From Austropuccinia psidii (Eukaryota; Basidiomycota; Pucciniomycetes; Pucciniales; Sphaerophragmiaceae), in the NCBI GenBank assembly GCA_023105745.1, contig JALGQZ010000013.1, positions 27,576,105 through 27,640,104 of the forward strand: a stretch of 64,000 bases of DNA, read 5' to 3'. Under the pieces are notes generated by a model. The model was given only the letters and a program-made list of their open reading frames with translations, was not told where the DNA came from and made no database searches. Made by a program: the position numbers and the translations under genes. This document shows, piece by piece, positions 1 to 10,864 of the stretch (position 1 is the stretch's first letter; each line of letters opens with the position of its first letter).

Positions 1-945
1 TTATTTAGAGTTATCACTGTAACTCTAAGTTTTCTGAAATAATAAACTTTTCGGAAGTCTAAAATTTCTAAATTCTATTAGGTTGAATCATAAAAACTAT
101 TATTCCCCAATTATATCTCTTATACAACTGTTCAACTTAAAATGAGATTACAGTGAGTGATCATAAATGATAAATTTTAAGCTATAAAATTTCATCCTTA
201 ATAAATTTTGATTTATACACATTACACACATTCAGAGAGTGGATCCCAATAGCTTTAAATTTCCTCTCTAGCCTTCCAAGAGCATTCTATTATATCATTA
301 AAAATCCATTTTTGATCATTTTTCATGTAACTCATCTTTTCTGTTGAAATTTACTATTTTAAACTTTGAACGAGGATTTCAAGGGGTTATACCTTGAATT
401 TAATAATTAAAATTACATCCCTCTTCACGTATGAGCTATTACAATCTGAATATACAATTTTTTCAAGTTTGGACCACTTCCACACCAAAGTGGTCAACAT
501 CTATAACTATTTTGATCAATAGACCCTTGTAAGCTATAGCCTTGTTTATAGATTGCAAAATAAAGCTTATATCTGTATTTTTTCAGTAATTAACGGTAAA
601 TATTCTTTGGGTTACACTCCCCATCATGCATATTTTAACAGATATGAGCTGAAAGCCATTAATATATGTGCTGATCATAAAAGTGCATATATTCACATTA
701 TCTCAGAGAGAAGTGACATTTCAGATATTACAGAGAAATATTATATGGGATTTTTCCACAGGTTATCCAATCTTTGAGGATTTTTCACATGTCAATTTAT
801 TGGTTTCTGCAAAAGCCAAGGTTTTATACCTTTTTAAGGAATTTTTACTTTTAAGATAATAATTTCACTTCTTTTTATTCATATAAGTATTGTGAAGTTT
901 CTTTGTGACCTTTTTTGATATGCTGTAATAACTCATAGGGTTACA
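1..945 (-). repeat. Partial A-family LTR (cut by window start)
   Basis: This stretch aligns by eye with the last ~1.1 kb of the solo LTR at 3896-5910. It shares the opening TTATTTAGAGTTATCACT block, the TACAGTGAGTGATCATAA block, the GGACCACTT..AAGTGGTCAAC block, and a terminal GTGACC..ATATGCTGTAATAACTC..TTACA that corresponds to the GTGACC..CTCACA end of that LTR. It is clearly more diverged than the other copies, so it is older. The orientation is minus. No polypurine tract follows the end, so it looks like a solo LTR or fragment rather than part of a full element. Confidence 0.75.
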
Positions 946-2370
946 GCTTTTCACAAGTCTCAGAGATTTAAGCTTAGACTTTGTTTGAATATTAAGATTT
1001 AAACTGGTTTATCTTCCATTTGGACTTGGATTACAATCTTGTAAACGGGAAATCCAGTTTAAAGGCTTTAACTCAAGGTTTGAGGAGATTTCAAACCTTA
1101 TTAAAGCTTAAATGTGGTTAAAATTGGATTTAAATTCATCAAAACCCATTTAAAGCTAAGCTTTATCTTTTATTGTTATCTTTTCAGATAAAAAAAATAT
1201 ATTTGATCATTCATCAAGAATTCATTTCTCAATTTCTTGAACTGAAATTTACACAAATATTAAAGGTATATATTATCCTTGTATAAGCCAAAAATCAAGC
1301 CTATTTTATTTATTCATTGTATTGTATTTACCATGAAAGATACCTTATTTGATAACTCTTAAAGAAAGCAATAATCAATTTATAAATGGGTTAACAATTC
1401 AAATTAAAGCATTTTGGTTTGAGCTTTTATTTTTCAGATATTCACAAAATTAACCTTAAGATAAAAGTATCATTTTTATATTAAAAGTTAATATTATATA
1501 CACAAATGAAGTTTGTATTTACTTGAAGTTAGGAATAGTATTTGTTATTTTCATTAGGGCTGGAAATCGGGAGCTTTTAATTCAAAACTTCATTGTGAAA
1601 GATGTGTTTTAAGCTTTAATGAGTACATGTCATCGAAGAGGATCACAGAGAAGGTCTATTAAGGAATAAAGAGACATTCAATTACTGCTTTTTTTCCCAT
1701 CAGTAGAATGAGTTTTCCACTTATATGTATTTTATGGAAGAAAATCTTCTACTATTATAATACTTATTGAGAAGTTAATTCTTCATAATTTTTATGAATA
1801 AATAATTGAAATATGTTAATCCTTTATTTTTTTATGATAAGATATGATTCTTTATTTTGTAAAATCTTGCTTGAACAATCCTTTTGAAATTACCCAATCC
1901 TCTAATATTGTCTTAATCTTTCATTTTGTTATGTTTTTATTTAATTTTATCATTAAATATTTTCTCTTAGCTTCTTTGATGTTTTTTTATTGAGTGATAA
2001 CCTAAAAGGAGGCTTTTCAGAGAATTATTGTTATCATATATATAACACAATCGTGTATAATAAATCTGTACATAAATGAGTTAATTAATTCTTAAATTTG
2101 CTTTAACTTATTTGAAGAAAATATAATCTTCACTGGTAGAGCTCTTATATTTTCATTATGATGTTTGTCAGTGACCTATAATAATAATAGAAAAAATATA
2201 TTTTTTTATATCCAGTTATTTTGATTTTGATTTTTAGGATTTTATAGATAGTATTCTCCTATATAATTCTCTCTCAAATTTAAAGCTATGCATATTACTA
2301 ATAATTAAATTCATATTTGTACCTATAATATTTAACTAAATTATATTTTCATTTGAGGAAAGTCATACAC
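946..2370 (+). other. AT-rich degenerate stretch, possibly an old B-type LTR
   Basis: No open frame of interest is visible. The first ~200 nt resemble the reverse complement of the B-element LTR: a TTTAAGCTTAGACTTTG block, then TTTAAACTGGTTT, then TCAAGGTTT occur in the same order. That would make it a plus-orientation relic. Further right the similarity fades into simple AT-rich sequence and I cannot define the ends. This could equally be unrelated AT-rich sequence. Confidence 0.35.
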
Positions 2371-3895
2371 CAGGGTGAATGTGGCGTCAATTGTTGGCAA
2401 TTGACTTCACGTCAAGCATGATAAAAGTCAAGAAAACATCAAGCACATCTCACACTCTGGCCTTACACCAAATACTGTGACATCCACCAATATTGGTTCC
2501 CCTGTTCCTTCAACTGAGATTCCTCACCACCTAACTGTCCCGCAACCGCCTGAAGGTTGCTAAAAATTACACAAGACCTGCCTGTTTGCACACACACATC
2601 AAAGAGGTTCCTCGGCCAGTCTTGATGTAGAGAAGGGGTGTTTGACTTCCCAGGTCATCCATGAAAGGACTCCGCCTCAGTGGGATTGACATTTTGCAGG
2701 TGACACTGGTAGAGCCCACCGCACAATACTTTGATTGCAGGTGTTTGTGTGCGTGACGCGCACACCACTGCCAAATGATGTGCTGGCCAAATTCTGTGTA
2801 GCCATAAATCAGCTCAGCATAAGCAGGTGACATGGTTGGAGCCCACTGCACAATTCAGTGGGTTTGGGTGCAGGTGCATGGGTGTGACACATGCACACAG
2901 AGGCAAGACATGTGAGGGCCTAATGTCAAGTGGCATCAACCTTTTGTAGGTGACACCTGTGGAACCACTCGTGGCAGGTGCGGGTGCATAAGTGTGAGAC
3001 AGGCGCAAGAAGCCAAGAGCCTGTGCAGGGGTCATTTTCTGAAACCTACATGCACAAAGCACTCATTAGGGCATGTGACCAGCTCCATGCAGCTTACAAA
3101 AATCCAAACTCTGATGGACACAATGTAATGCTGAGGCCCACTTGGATGATGGGCCAATTCCCCTTCCAATGGGATGATGGTGCAGTTGGTCATTTTAGAT
3201 CCTGTGATATGTGAGTGTTTGGGTAATTTTATCATTGAAATTGACTTACTCACACTGTACCCAATGTCAAAATAGTAATTTCTTTGTGGCAATGTGAAAT
3301 AATGAGCTTTGCTTGTTACAATGGCATGGCACTGTCACAAACAATTGAGGCAGTGTTTTCTCTAGCACCATTCCTCATGAATCTGAGAGATTTGCATTTT
3401 TGTGTCACTATATTTTCAGCAAAAATTGGAGAATAAATATCATGAAATAATGGCTTTATCATTAGAAGCAGTCCACACGACGTCACTTTTTTATCATAAA
3501 ATCCACAGTGACCTCCTATTTCTTCTTCAGATATAATCAAGTGTCCATAATCAAAACCAACAGCTTTGTAAATATTGAGATGCCACCAATCTGGTAAGAA
3601 AGTCACATCAATATTCAAAGTTTTTAAGATCAGAAAGTTATTGTTCAGCATGAAACATGGCTCAGAGACTTTAAAAATGCTATGAAGAATACCAAATCGT
3701 CATGAGCTACCCCTCAAAAACATATCACACTGTTGCTGACATTTTTGGATTAAGTTGAAAATATATTGTTCCCAATCTTAATGTTTGAAACTGGAAAATA
3801 CCAAGGTAAGACAATCCTTGAAGTGGGATGACTTGTGAATTGTGCGGTAGTGTCTAAGCTGATCCATTCAACTAGTTTCCTTGTTGAATGAAGAT
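2371..3895. other. Unassigned sequence left of the solo LTR
   Basis: This is a less AT-rich stretch holding an imperfect repeat array (separate entry) and several short frames that do not look like known proteins. A minus-strand frame of 111 codons (3316-3651) is unrecognised. By position it lies where the C-terminal or 3' part of the minus-strand Tnp2 transposon would continue once the solo LTR is removed, but I see no diagnostic residues and could not find terminal inverted repeats. Confidence 0.4.
2690..3010. repeat. Three diverged tandem units of ~125 bp
   Basis: A core reading roughly GCAGGTGACAC, followed by GGAGCCCACTGCACAAT, then CAGGTGCATGGGTGTGAC, begins near 2696, 2823 and 2946. 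The spacing is 127 and 123 bp. Units differ by many substitutions, so the array is old. The short frames in this stretch are by-products of the repeat. Confidence 0.6.
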
Positions 3896-5910
3896 TGTAA
3901 GGTTTGACTATGAAACAATAAGTAAAAATTACTAATATATTACTAATTGTACTATGAATGTCCTTATAAATGAAATAAATAAGATAAAAAATAATTATAA
4001 TAATGAAGAATTATTATAATTATGGCGTAAAAATAATTATATTATTAATAAAATATCATAATATAATTTATATTATAAAATATAATATAATAAAATAAAT
4101 ATATTAATATAAAATAATTAATATATTTAAAAGCACTTTATTATTGTTACAAACAAATAATAAAGGCGTAAAAAATTGTTTTTTTATTAATAAAAAACAA
4201 TTAATAAAAATAATATTACCAATATTAAAGTTATAAATTAATATAAATACTATTTATATTAATTAAAGAATTATTAAAATAATAATAAAGAGAAAAATAT
4301 TATAATAAGAGAAAATAACCTACTTTTAACACTTAATATAATAATTTTGAAATATTTTACGTCAAAAAATATAAATACAACCTATTCAAATTGTATTTCA
4401 AATAAAAATAAAGAGAAATTACTAATATTCTTGATTTTTACGTGGAAATGAGTTTTTAGAGAGGTTTTTTAGCAAAAAATATTAAATAAATGATTTAATC
4501 ACGTCAAAATGGATGATTATAACAAAGTGGTCTTTGGTCTTTACTAATATAATAGTTTCATATATAAAGAATAAATAAATTACCTTTGATTTAATTGATT
4601 TAATGTTTTTGATTCATCTGAGGGGAAAATAGAGTAAAAAGAGCTCTATTTATAGTAAATACCTCCCTCCTAGAGTCCAGCAGGCTTCTAGTAGACGTGT
4701 ACTGATCATATCCACTGGAATTGATCAATATTTTAAGGTTTGGAGATGATTACATCATGATCAAACCATATTGCATGATTTTTACACCATTATTTAGAGT
4801 TATCACTATAACTCTATGTTTGATGACATCAGAGGCTTGGCAGAACCCCAATTTTCGTGGATTTTATTAGTTTTAATCATAAAATAATAGTATCAACCAA
4901 TTCTATCACCTATATGACTGTTAAACTTAAATTAAGGTTACAGTGAGTGATCATAACTGCTCAAATTAAGCTCAAACTTTGATCTTTAATACCTTTTAGC
5001 TTTTACATGCTACAATAAATAAGAGAGTTAATTCTGATATCCTGACATAACCTTATTATTCTGCCAAGAGATTTTCATTACATCATCAAAACTCTAATTT
5101 TGATGATTTTTCTTGTAGCTCATCTTTTCTGTTGAAATTCAATATTTTAAACTTCAAATCATGATTTCAGGGGGTTATACCCTGAATTTAATAATAAAAA
5201 TTACATCATTCTTCACGAATGAACTAGTAAAATCCAACTGTGTACTTTATTTTAAGTTTGGACCACTTTCACGACAAAGTGGTCAACAGCTCTGTTGATT
5301 TTTATCAATATTTCATCATTGGTTTTAACCTTGTTTATAAATGGTAAAATAAAGTTCATATCTGTGTTCTTGCAGTAATTACGTGGTAACCTTTTTTTTG
5401 GTTCATCACTCTATCTTGTATAGTTTAAGAGATATCAGCTATGATCCTTGAATATATGCGTTGACCAAAAAAGTGCATATATTCAGGTTAATTCCTTAAG
5501 TATTAGCTTTGGTAATTAGCTCATTAATTATTTTATGTGTGGACTTTCATGGGGAATCCAATGGTTCAATGTATTTTACATTTTGTTTCATTGGTTCTTG
5601 AAATAAATAAGGATTTATGGTTTTTATAAGGTTTTATTCCTTATAACTCATTAAATATTGGTTTTACAGATATGCCATAAAAATGGTATATGTGTATTTT
5701 ACCATGGGTAATCCAATGGTATAATTTATTTCACATGTTTATTCATTGGTTTTTAAGTTAAACCAAGTTTTGTACCAATTTATGGTATTTTTTGTATTTT
5801 TAATGTGTAATTATTCTAAGTGATTTTAATATAATTATCTTAAAGGTATAGTTGCTCTAAGTAATGTTTGTGACCTTATTGGGTATGTGGTAATATCTCA
5901 AAGGCTCACA
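3896..5910 (-). repeat. Solo LTR, A family, minus orientation, TSD AAGAT
   Basis: It begins TGTAAGGTTTGACTATGAAAC and ends ATCTCAAAGGCTCACA, the reverse complement of the A-element LTR ends. Length is 2015 bp, against 2023 and 2024 bp in element A. AAGAT occurs at 3891-3895 and again at 5911-5915, a perfect 5-bp target duplication. A full element therefore inserted into the Tnp2 pseudogene and was later reduced to one LTR by recombination. The TATA box lies near 4648-4657 on the complement. Confidence 0.93.
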
Positions 5911-7429
5911 AAGATTCTCTAAGTACTCAACCAGGAAATCATAATTTGATTGGTCATGGTGGGATTGTTTTTTATATTTTTGGTGATTGAATGGGGAAGC
6001 CAGCTGTGATTCAAAAAGTTGTTTCATTTCACATGAGATGGATGGGGATTTCATGAGATCGGAAAGGTTGGAACATCAACAGATATGTTGAAGTAAGGTT
6101 TTATCTATATCATCTCTTTCGAGTTGCAAGAAGTGAGTCTTGTTCAGTTCATGTGCTTAATCAATGATAATATATTTCTGTTATTAATTAACGTACATAT
6201 TTTGTTATTTGTTGGAATTGTTGCAAATACTCCAATCAAGTGCTCATAACCCCATGTGGTTGAGGCTTGTGCTGGGCCCCAAAATTGGAAGAGTTCTGGA
6301 AGATGATCAGAAAAATGATGATTGGGTTTACTTTTCTGTTTTGGGAACAGGTGTTGATTGGAAAGGCAAAATCTTTTCCAATGTTCAGCAAATGCAGTCA
6401 CATCATCTATTGAAACAGTCCAACTTGTGGCAATATTTATAGCACTAATCAAATGGAATGTATTCTTGGTTAGCTCCTTTGCAAGTTCTTCTGATTGACC
6501 CATTGTTCTTTGAGTGTGGTGGGAATTGTGTTCATCTAATAAAATATTTTGAATGAGCATTAAAAATGGAATATAGAACTTGTATAACAGAGCCCATTCA
6601 GCAGCTTTTAAACTACCATGAGAGGGGGAACCCATTTTGCAGGTTACTCTTGTCCATGATGAGGGAATTACAGTATCAGATATGATTTGTCAGAGATGCT
6701 CCAGAGCCTCACCCTTGATCTGGTCATCACTCAGTGCACTGATATCTAATTCAGAGGGTATTTTGGAAGTTGGGATTTAATCCATATCAAATGATAGAAT
6801 CTCCTCAGAAACACTAGATGGATGTTGTGTGTGAGGGGGGAGAATTGGGAGGAAATTCTTTTGGGTGGAATTAGTGGGGAGTGATTCATTTATTATCTTT
6901 TCTGTGTCTCTTGTCAGGGAGTGGGCCTCTCTCAATGTGATTTGTTCAAGAGAGCTGTTGGAGGTCATGTAATCTGAGTCTGAACTGTTGGTGTCTTTGG
7001 TTCTCCTGTGGGACCTGAAGTATATTTTTGATTTGGAATCTGGAATGCACAATTTGAAAGCTGCATGATCCTTCAAAATTCCAAGTATTAAATTAAGCAT
7101 TATGTCAATATTTGCCATTCTGTTTGCATCCCAATACAGAAGTTCTTCCAAAATCAAATATTGCACTCCATACTCAGAGAAAATTGCTTGTTTTTTTATT
7201 TATGATTTTGGTATGAGTGTGTGTAGTGAAATCGAGGACCAATTTCTTCAATTTGAGCTTTGTGAATAGTGAAAAAACTACAAAAGTTGCTTCCTGAGTG
7301 AGAAATGAATCCAGTAAGCTAGTGCATGGCAACCACATGCACAAAGGTTGTGAGGATGGCAACACAGATAAAGGATCCTGAAGGATCTGTTGAGGTGGGT
7401 GAAAAATGGTAACCTTGCCATAGCTCTTT
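5911..7429 (-). pseudogene. Tnp2-type transposase, C-terminal half (broken)
   Basis: Tnp2-family transposases move CACTA-like DNA transposons by a DDE cut-and-paste reaction. From high to low coordinates the minus strand encodes three recognisable blocks: YGK..IF with HP (7420-7360); a LLYWDANRMANIDIMLNLILG block (about 7140-7070) matching the family's LPYWDP..xxIDSMHNL segment that carries a catalytic aspartate; and GSPSHGSLKAAEW followed by LPELFQFWGP, EHLIGVFATIPTNNKI (6635-6180), matching the family's SHGSLKADEW and ERLIG.LQ..PTNHK region. Frames change between blocks and stops intervene, so it is a pseudogene. Element A separates it from the N-terminal half at 18112-19093, and the solo LTR at 3896 cuts it on the other side. 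Family assignment is from remembered motifs. Confidence 0.8.
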
Positions 7430-8697
7430 TGTGAGCCTTTGAGATATGACCACATACCCAATAAGGTCACAAGAAAGACTCAGAATAATTATACCTTTAA
7501 GATAATTATACTAAAATTACTTAGAATAATTATACATTAAAAATAATTACTTCAAAAATACAAAAATACCATAAATTGGTACAAAAATTGGTTTAACTTA
7601 AAAACCAATGAATCAAAATGTGAAATAAATTATACCATTGGATTCACCATGGTAAAATACACATATACCATTTTTATGGCATATCTGTAAAGTCAATATT
7701 TAATGAGTTATAAGGAATAATACCTTATAAAAACCATAAATCCTTATTTATTTCAAGAACCAATGAAACAAAATGTAAAATACATTGAACCATTGGATTC
7801 CCCATGAAATTTCACACATAAAACAATTAATGAGCTAATTTTCAATGTTAATACTTAAGGAATTATACTGAATATATGCACTTTTTTGGTCAACGCATAT
7901 ATTCAAGGATCATAGCTTATATCTCTTAAACTATACAAGATAGAGTGATGAACCAAAAATAAAGTTACCACGTAATTACTGTAAGAACACAGATATGAAC
8001 TTTATCTTACAGCTTATAAACAAGGTTAAAACCTATGATGAAATATTGATAAAAATCAACAGAGCTGTTGACCACTTTGTTGTGAAAGTGGTCCAAACTT
8101 AAAATAAAGCACACAGTTGTATTCTACTAGTTCATTCGTGAAGAATGACGTATTTGTATTATTAAATTCAGGGTATAACCCCCTGAAATCATGATTTGAA
8201 GATTAAAATATTGAATTTCGACAGAAAAGATGAGTTACAAGAAAAATCATCAAAATTAGAGTTTTGATTATGTAATGAAAAGCGCTTGGCAGAATAATAC
8301 GGTTTTGTCAGGCTATCAGAATTAACTCTCTGAATTGCTGTAGCGTGTCAAACTTAAAAGTTATTAAAGATCAAAGTTTGAGCTTAAATTGAGCAGTTAT
8401 GATCACCTACTGTAACCTTAAATTAAGTTTAACAGTCATATGAGTGATAAAATTGGTGAATACTATTAGTTTATGAGTAAAACTCATAAAATTCACGAAT
8501 TTTGGGGTTCTTCCAAGCCTCTGATGTCATCAACTTTAGAGTTATAGTGATAACTCTAAATAATGGTGTAATAATCATGCAATATGGTTTGATCATGATG
8601 TAATCATCCCCAAACCTTGAAATATTGATCAATTCCAGTGGATATGATCAGTACACGTCTACTAGAAGCCTGCTGGACTCTAGGAGGGAGGTATTTA

Positions 8698-8708
8698 CTA
8701 TAAATAGA
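8698..8708 (+). promoter_or_regulatory. TATA box of element A 5' LTR
   Basis: The sequence is ACTATAAATAG, followed about 30 nt later by CTCCCCTCAGACGCATC, a plausible transcription start. The motif is conserved in the right LTR (about 17357-17367) and in both solo LTRs on the complement. It defines the U3/R border only by inference. Confidence 0.65.
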
Positions 8709-8765
8709 GCTCTTTTTACTCTATTCTCCCCTCAGACGCATCAAAAACATTAAATCAATTAAATC

Positions 8766-8775
8766 AAAGGTAATT
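8766..8775 (+). other. Putative splice donor in the LTR leader
   Basis: CAAAG|GTAATT lies ~60 nt after the TATA box. Paired with the acceptor at 9959-9961 it would excise U5, the PBS and the AT-rich leader (about 1.2 kb). A comparable donor (CAG|GTAAAG) sits in the B LTR at 61952/61951 and in the D LTR at 20322/20323, which supports a shared leader intron. No ATG lies between the presumed start and this donor. Confidence 0.4.
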
Positions 8776-9033
8776 TCTTTATTCTTTATATATAAAACCA
8801 TTATATTATTAAATACCAAAGACCACCTTGTTGTAATCATCTATTTTGACGTGATTAAATCATTTATTCAATTGTTTTTGTTCAAAATCTCTCTAAAACT
8901 CATTTCCACGTAAAAATCAAGAATATTAGTAATTTTCTTTATTTTTATTGTAAATACAATTTGAAAAGGTTGTATTTATATTTTCTGACGTAAAATATTT
9001 CAAAATTATTATATTAAGTGTTAAAATTAAGTT

Positions 9034-9380
9034 ATTTTCTCTTATTATAATAATTTTCTCTTTATTATTATTTTAATAATTCTTCAATTAATATAAATAG
9101 TATTTATATTAATTTATAACTTTAATATTGGTAATATTATTGTTATTAATTGTTTTTTATTAATAAAAAACAATTCTTTACGCCTTTATTATTTGTTTGT
9201 AACAATAATAAAGTGCCTTTAAAATATATTAATTACTTTATATTAATATATTTATTTTATTATATTATATTTTATAATATAAATTATATTATTATATTTT
9301 ATTAATAATATAATCATTTTTACGCCATAATTATAATAATTCTTTATTATTATAATTATTGTATCTTATTTATTTCATTT
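9034..9380. repeat. Cluster of inverted repeats in the LTR
   Basis: A perfect 28-nt palindrome occupies 9148-9175. It is flanked by a near-palindrome centred on ATAGTATTTAT (about 9090-9120), a stem built from CTTTATTATTTG and CAATAATAAAG (9183-9212), and two long AT-only inverted repeats up to 9380. The arrangement is kept, with some mismatches, in every A-family LTR of the window. Confidence 0.7.
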
Positions 9381-9452
9381 ATAAGGATATTCATAGTACA
9401 ATAAGTAAAATATTAGTAATTTTTACTTATTGTTTCATAGTCAAACCTTACA

Positions 9453-9470
9453 TTTGGGGGCCTGGCCGTG
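9453..9470 (+). promoter_or_regulatory. PBS-like site of element A
   Basis: TTTGGGGGCCTGGCCGTG directly follows the LTR, where minus-strand DNA synthesis should be primed. Nearly the same string follows the 5' LTRs of elements D, C and B. The TGGGGGCC part could pair with a tRNA ending GGCCCCCA, but I cannot name the tRNA. Confidence 0.6.
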
Positions 9471-9961
9471 ATATTTACTTAAAAGACCTTTAAAAAGATT
9501 CTAATTGGGTTTATCCAATAATAAATTATATTTATAATCATAAAATTATATAATAATTTTATATTTTATTGATTTCAAAAGCTATTGAGGCATTTGGAAA
9601 GCAATTGTACTGTCTTACACGTGGTTATTTCACATCCTTAGACTTGCAAGAACTTTCTTTGAGTGACTCTAGTGATTAAAAAAGATATTATATAAATTAA
9701 AAATAACTTTTATTATAATTTAATTTTATAAAGAATCATATTAATTTTTATTTTATTCCTTAAAAATAAAAATAAAATAAAAAATATTAAAAAATATTAA
9801 AAACCAATAAAGAAAGTTATTTTTATTCATTTTTATTCATTTCTTTATTCATTTCAATTTTTTAAAGATATAAAAGCAATTTCTATGTGGAAAATTGCCA
9901 TATCTTGCCAAAAAATAACACTTCTTATAAAAAGACTCATATTTATTTGTCTTTTTTTTAG
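9471..9961 (+). other. AT-rich leader of element A
   Basis: No open frame is present. The stretch ends in a pyrimidine tract and TAG (9959-9961), a good splice acceptor for the following exon. The remainder is low-complexity AT sequence. Confidence 0.5.
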
Positions 9962-10864
9962 TGTTTGAGGATAACCCAACAGAAGATAACCAAGCTACTG
10001 TTGAGAGATTGGTGGAAGAAACTTGTCAAAGTTCTCCAACACCAGTTATCACTAAAAGAAAGAAAGCCAAGAAGTTAGACTTTCCAGGACCCACCATTCA
10101 AGACTCTGAAGGTGAGCACCTCTTTTATAATTGCCATAAAAAGAATTTTTATCCTAAAATACTTTTATATTTTTTATTTTTTTTCCTTAAATTATGACTA
10201 CCAGAAGAGGTTCCCAATACTCCATCCAATCAGATGGAGCTGGACTCAGAAGTAGAACTGATCCCTCAAAAGGGAAAAGAAAGGGAAATATCCCCAGTGG
10301 AACAGAATCCACACAAGGAAGTGCCTTATCCCAAAGGCAAGTCCCAGAAATGCCCATGATATCTGAACCTGAATTGGAGCTAAGTATGAGTAACTCAAAT
10401 AGGTACAAATCACATTCAGAGGGCTCAAATAGACATCTACATGAGCCAGTACAAGCAGTATTACACAGTGTACAAGGACAAAGACTGGGAAATGCTGCCT
10501 CAAATACACCAAGGAGTGATGAACTCCTGGCACATCCTGAAAACGTTCCTCAAACAGGAGGAGATAGTGAAATACTCCAATGGATGGAATCCACTTTCAT
10601 CCAAACCTCAAATCAAAAAAATCAAGGATTACCACACCAAAAAGAGGGAGGCAACCAAGGAAGAAGCCCCAAGCCAACCCACTTCCCCAAGAAGGGAAGA
10701 AGAACAAGAAAAAGAATTGGAGGAAACCATATTCCCCAAGCTACAGGATCCCAAAAATCCAAAAGGATGCCATGGACAATGTTCTCAACATGGCCAGAAC
10801 TTTGATGGAATTCAAAGACAAAGAGGAACAAAGAATGAGACAACCCCATTTCCCAAAGAAATAA
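9962..10864 (+). pseudogene. ORF0 of element A: exon 9962-10111, intron 10112-10204, second part 10205-10864 (broken)
   Basis: Exon 1 is open (FEDNPTEDNQATVERLVEE and onward) and contains no ATG. It ends GAAG|GTGAGC; the intron ends ATGACTACCAG. Joined, the frame continues into the +1 frame relative to gag with EEVPNTPSNQMELD, closely like element B's EVEVTTPSNQMDVD. After three stops near 10358-10390 the frame reopens and carries DWEMLPQIHQGVMNSW, then (after the same indel that shifts gag, at about 10.6-10.7 kb) a basic run and YRIPKIQKDAMDNVLNMART, ending at 10864. The gag start codon lies inside the intron. No family is recognised and the function is unknown. Reality as a gene is inferred from conservation in B, C and D. 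Confidence 0.5.
10112..10204 (+). other. Putative 93-nt intron containing the gag AUG
   Basis: The donor is GAAG|GTGAGC and the acceptor CTACCAG|AAGAGG, preceded by a long pyrimidine tract. The gag start ATG is at 10194-10196, 11 nt from the intron end. Comparable introns occur in B (60450-60511), D (21416-21483) and C (33390-33460). Confidence 0.55.

Larger units (their letters stand above)
7430..9452 (+). repeat. Element A 5' LTR
   Basis: It carries TG..CA ends. U3 contains a duplicated CCAAT dyad (7603-7652 and 7759-7806). A TATA box is at 8698-8708. Downstream is a splice-donor-like CAAAG|GTAATT at 8769/8770. A run of hairpins fills about 9034-9380. The LTR is long for a gypsy element. 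The same layout recurs in the copies at 16088, 3896 and 50274. Confidence 0.93.

Noticed and set aside
2567..3292. Several 80-95 codon frames on both strands
   Set aside because: They arise from the imperfect 125-bp repeats; frames are not maintained between units.
10194..10805. Separate short gag protein in element A
   Set aside because: Comparison with B shows it is the true gag start cut off by an indel near 10.6-10.7 kb, not a distinct gene.
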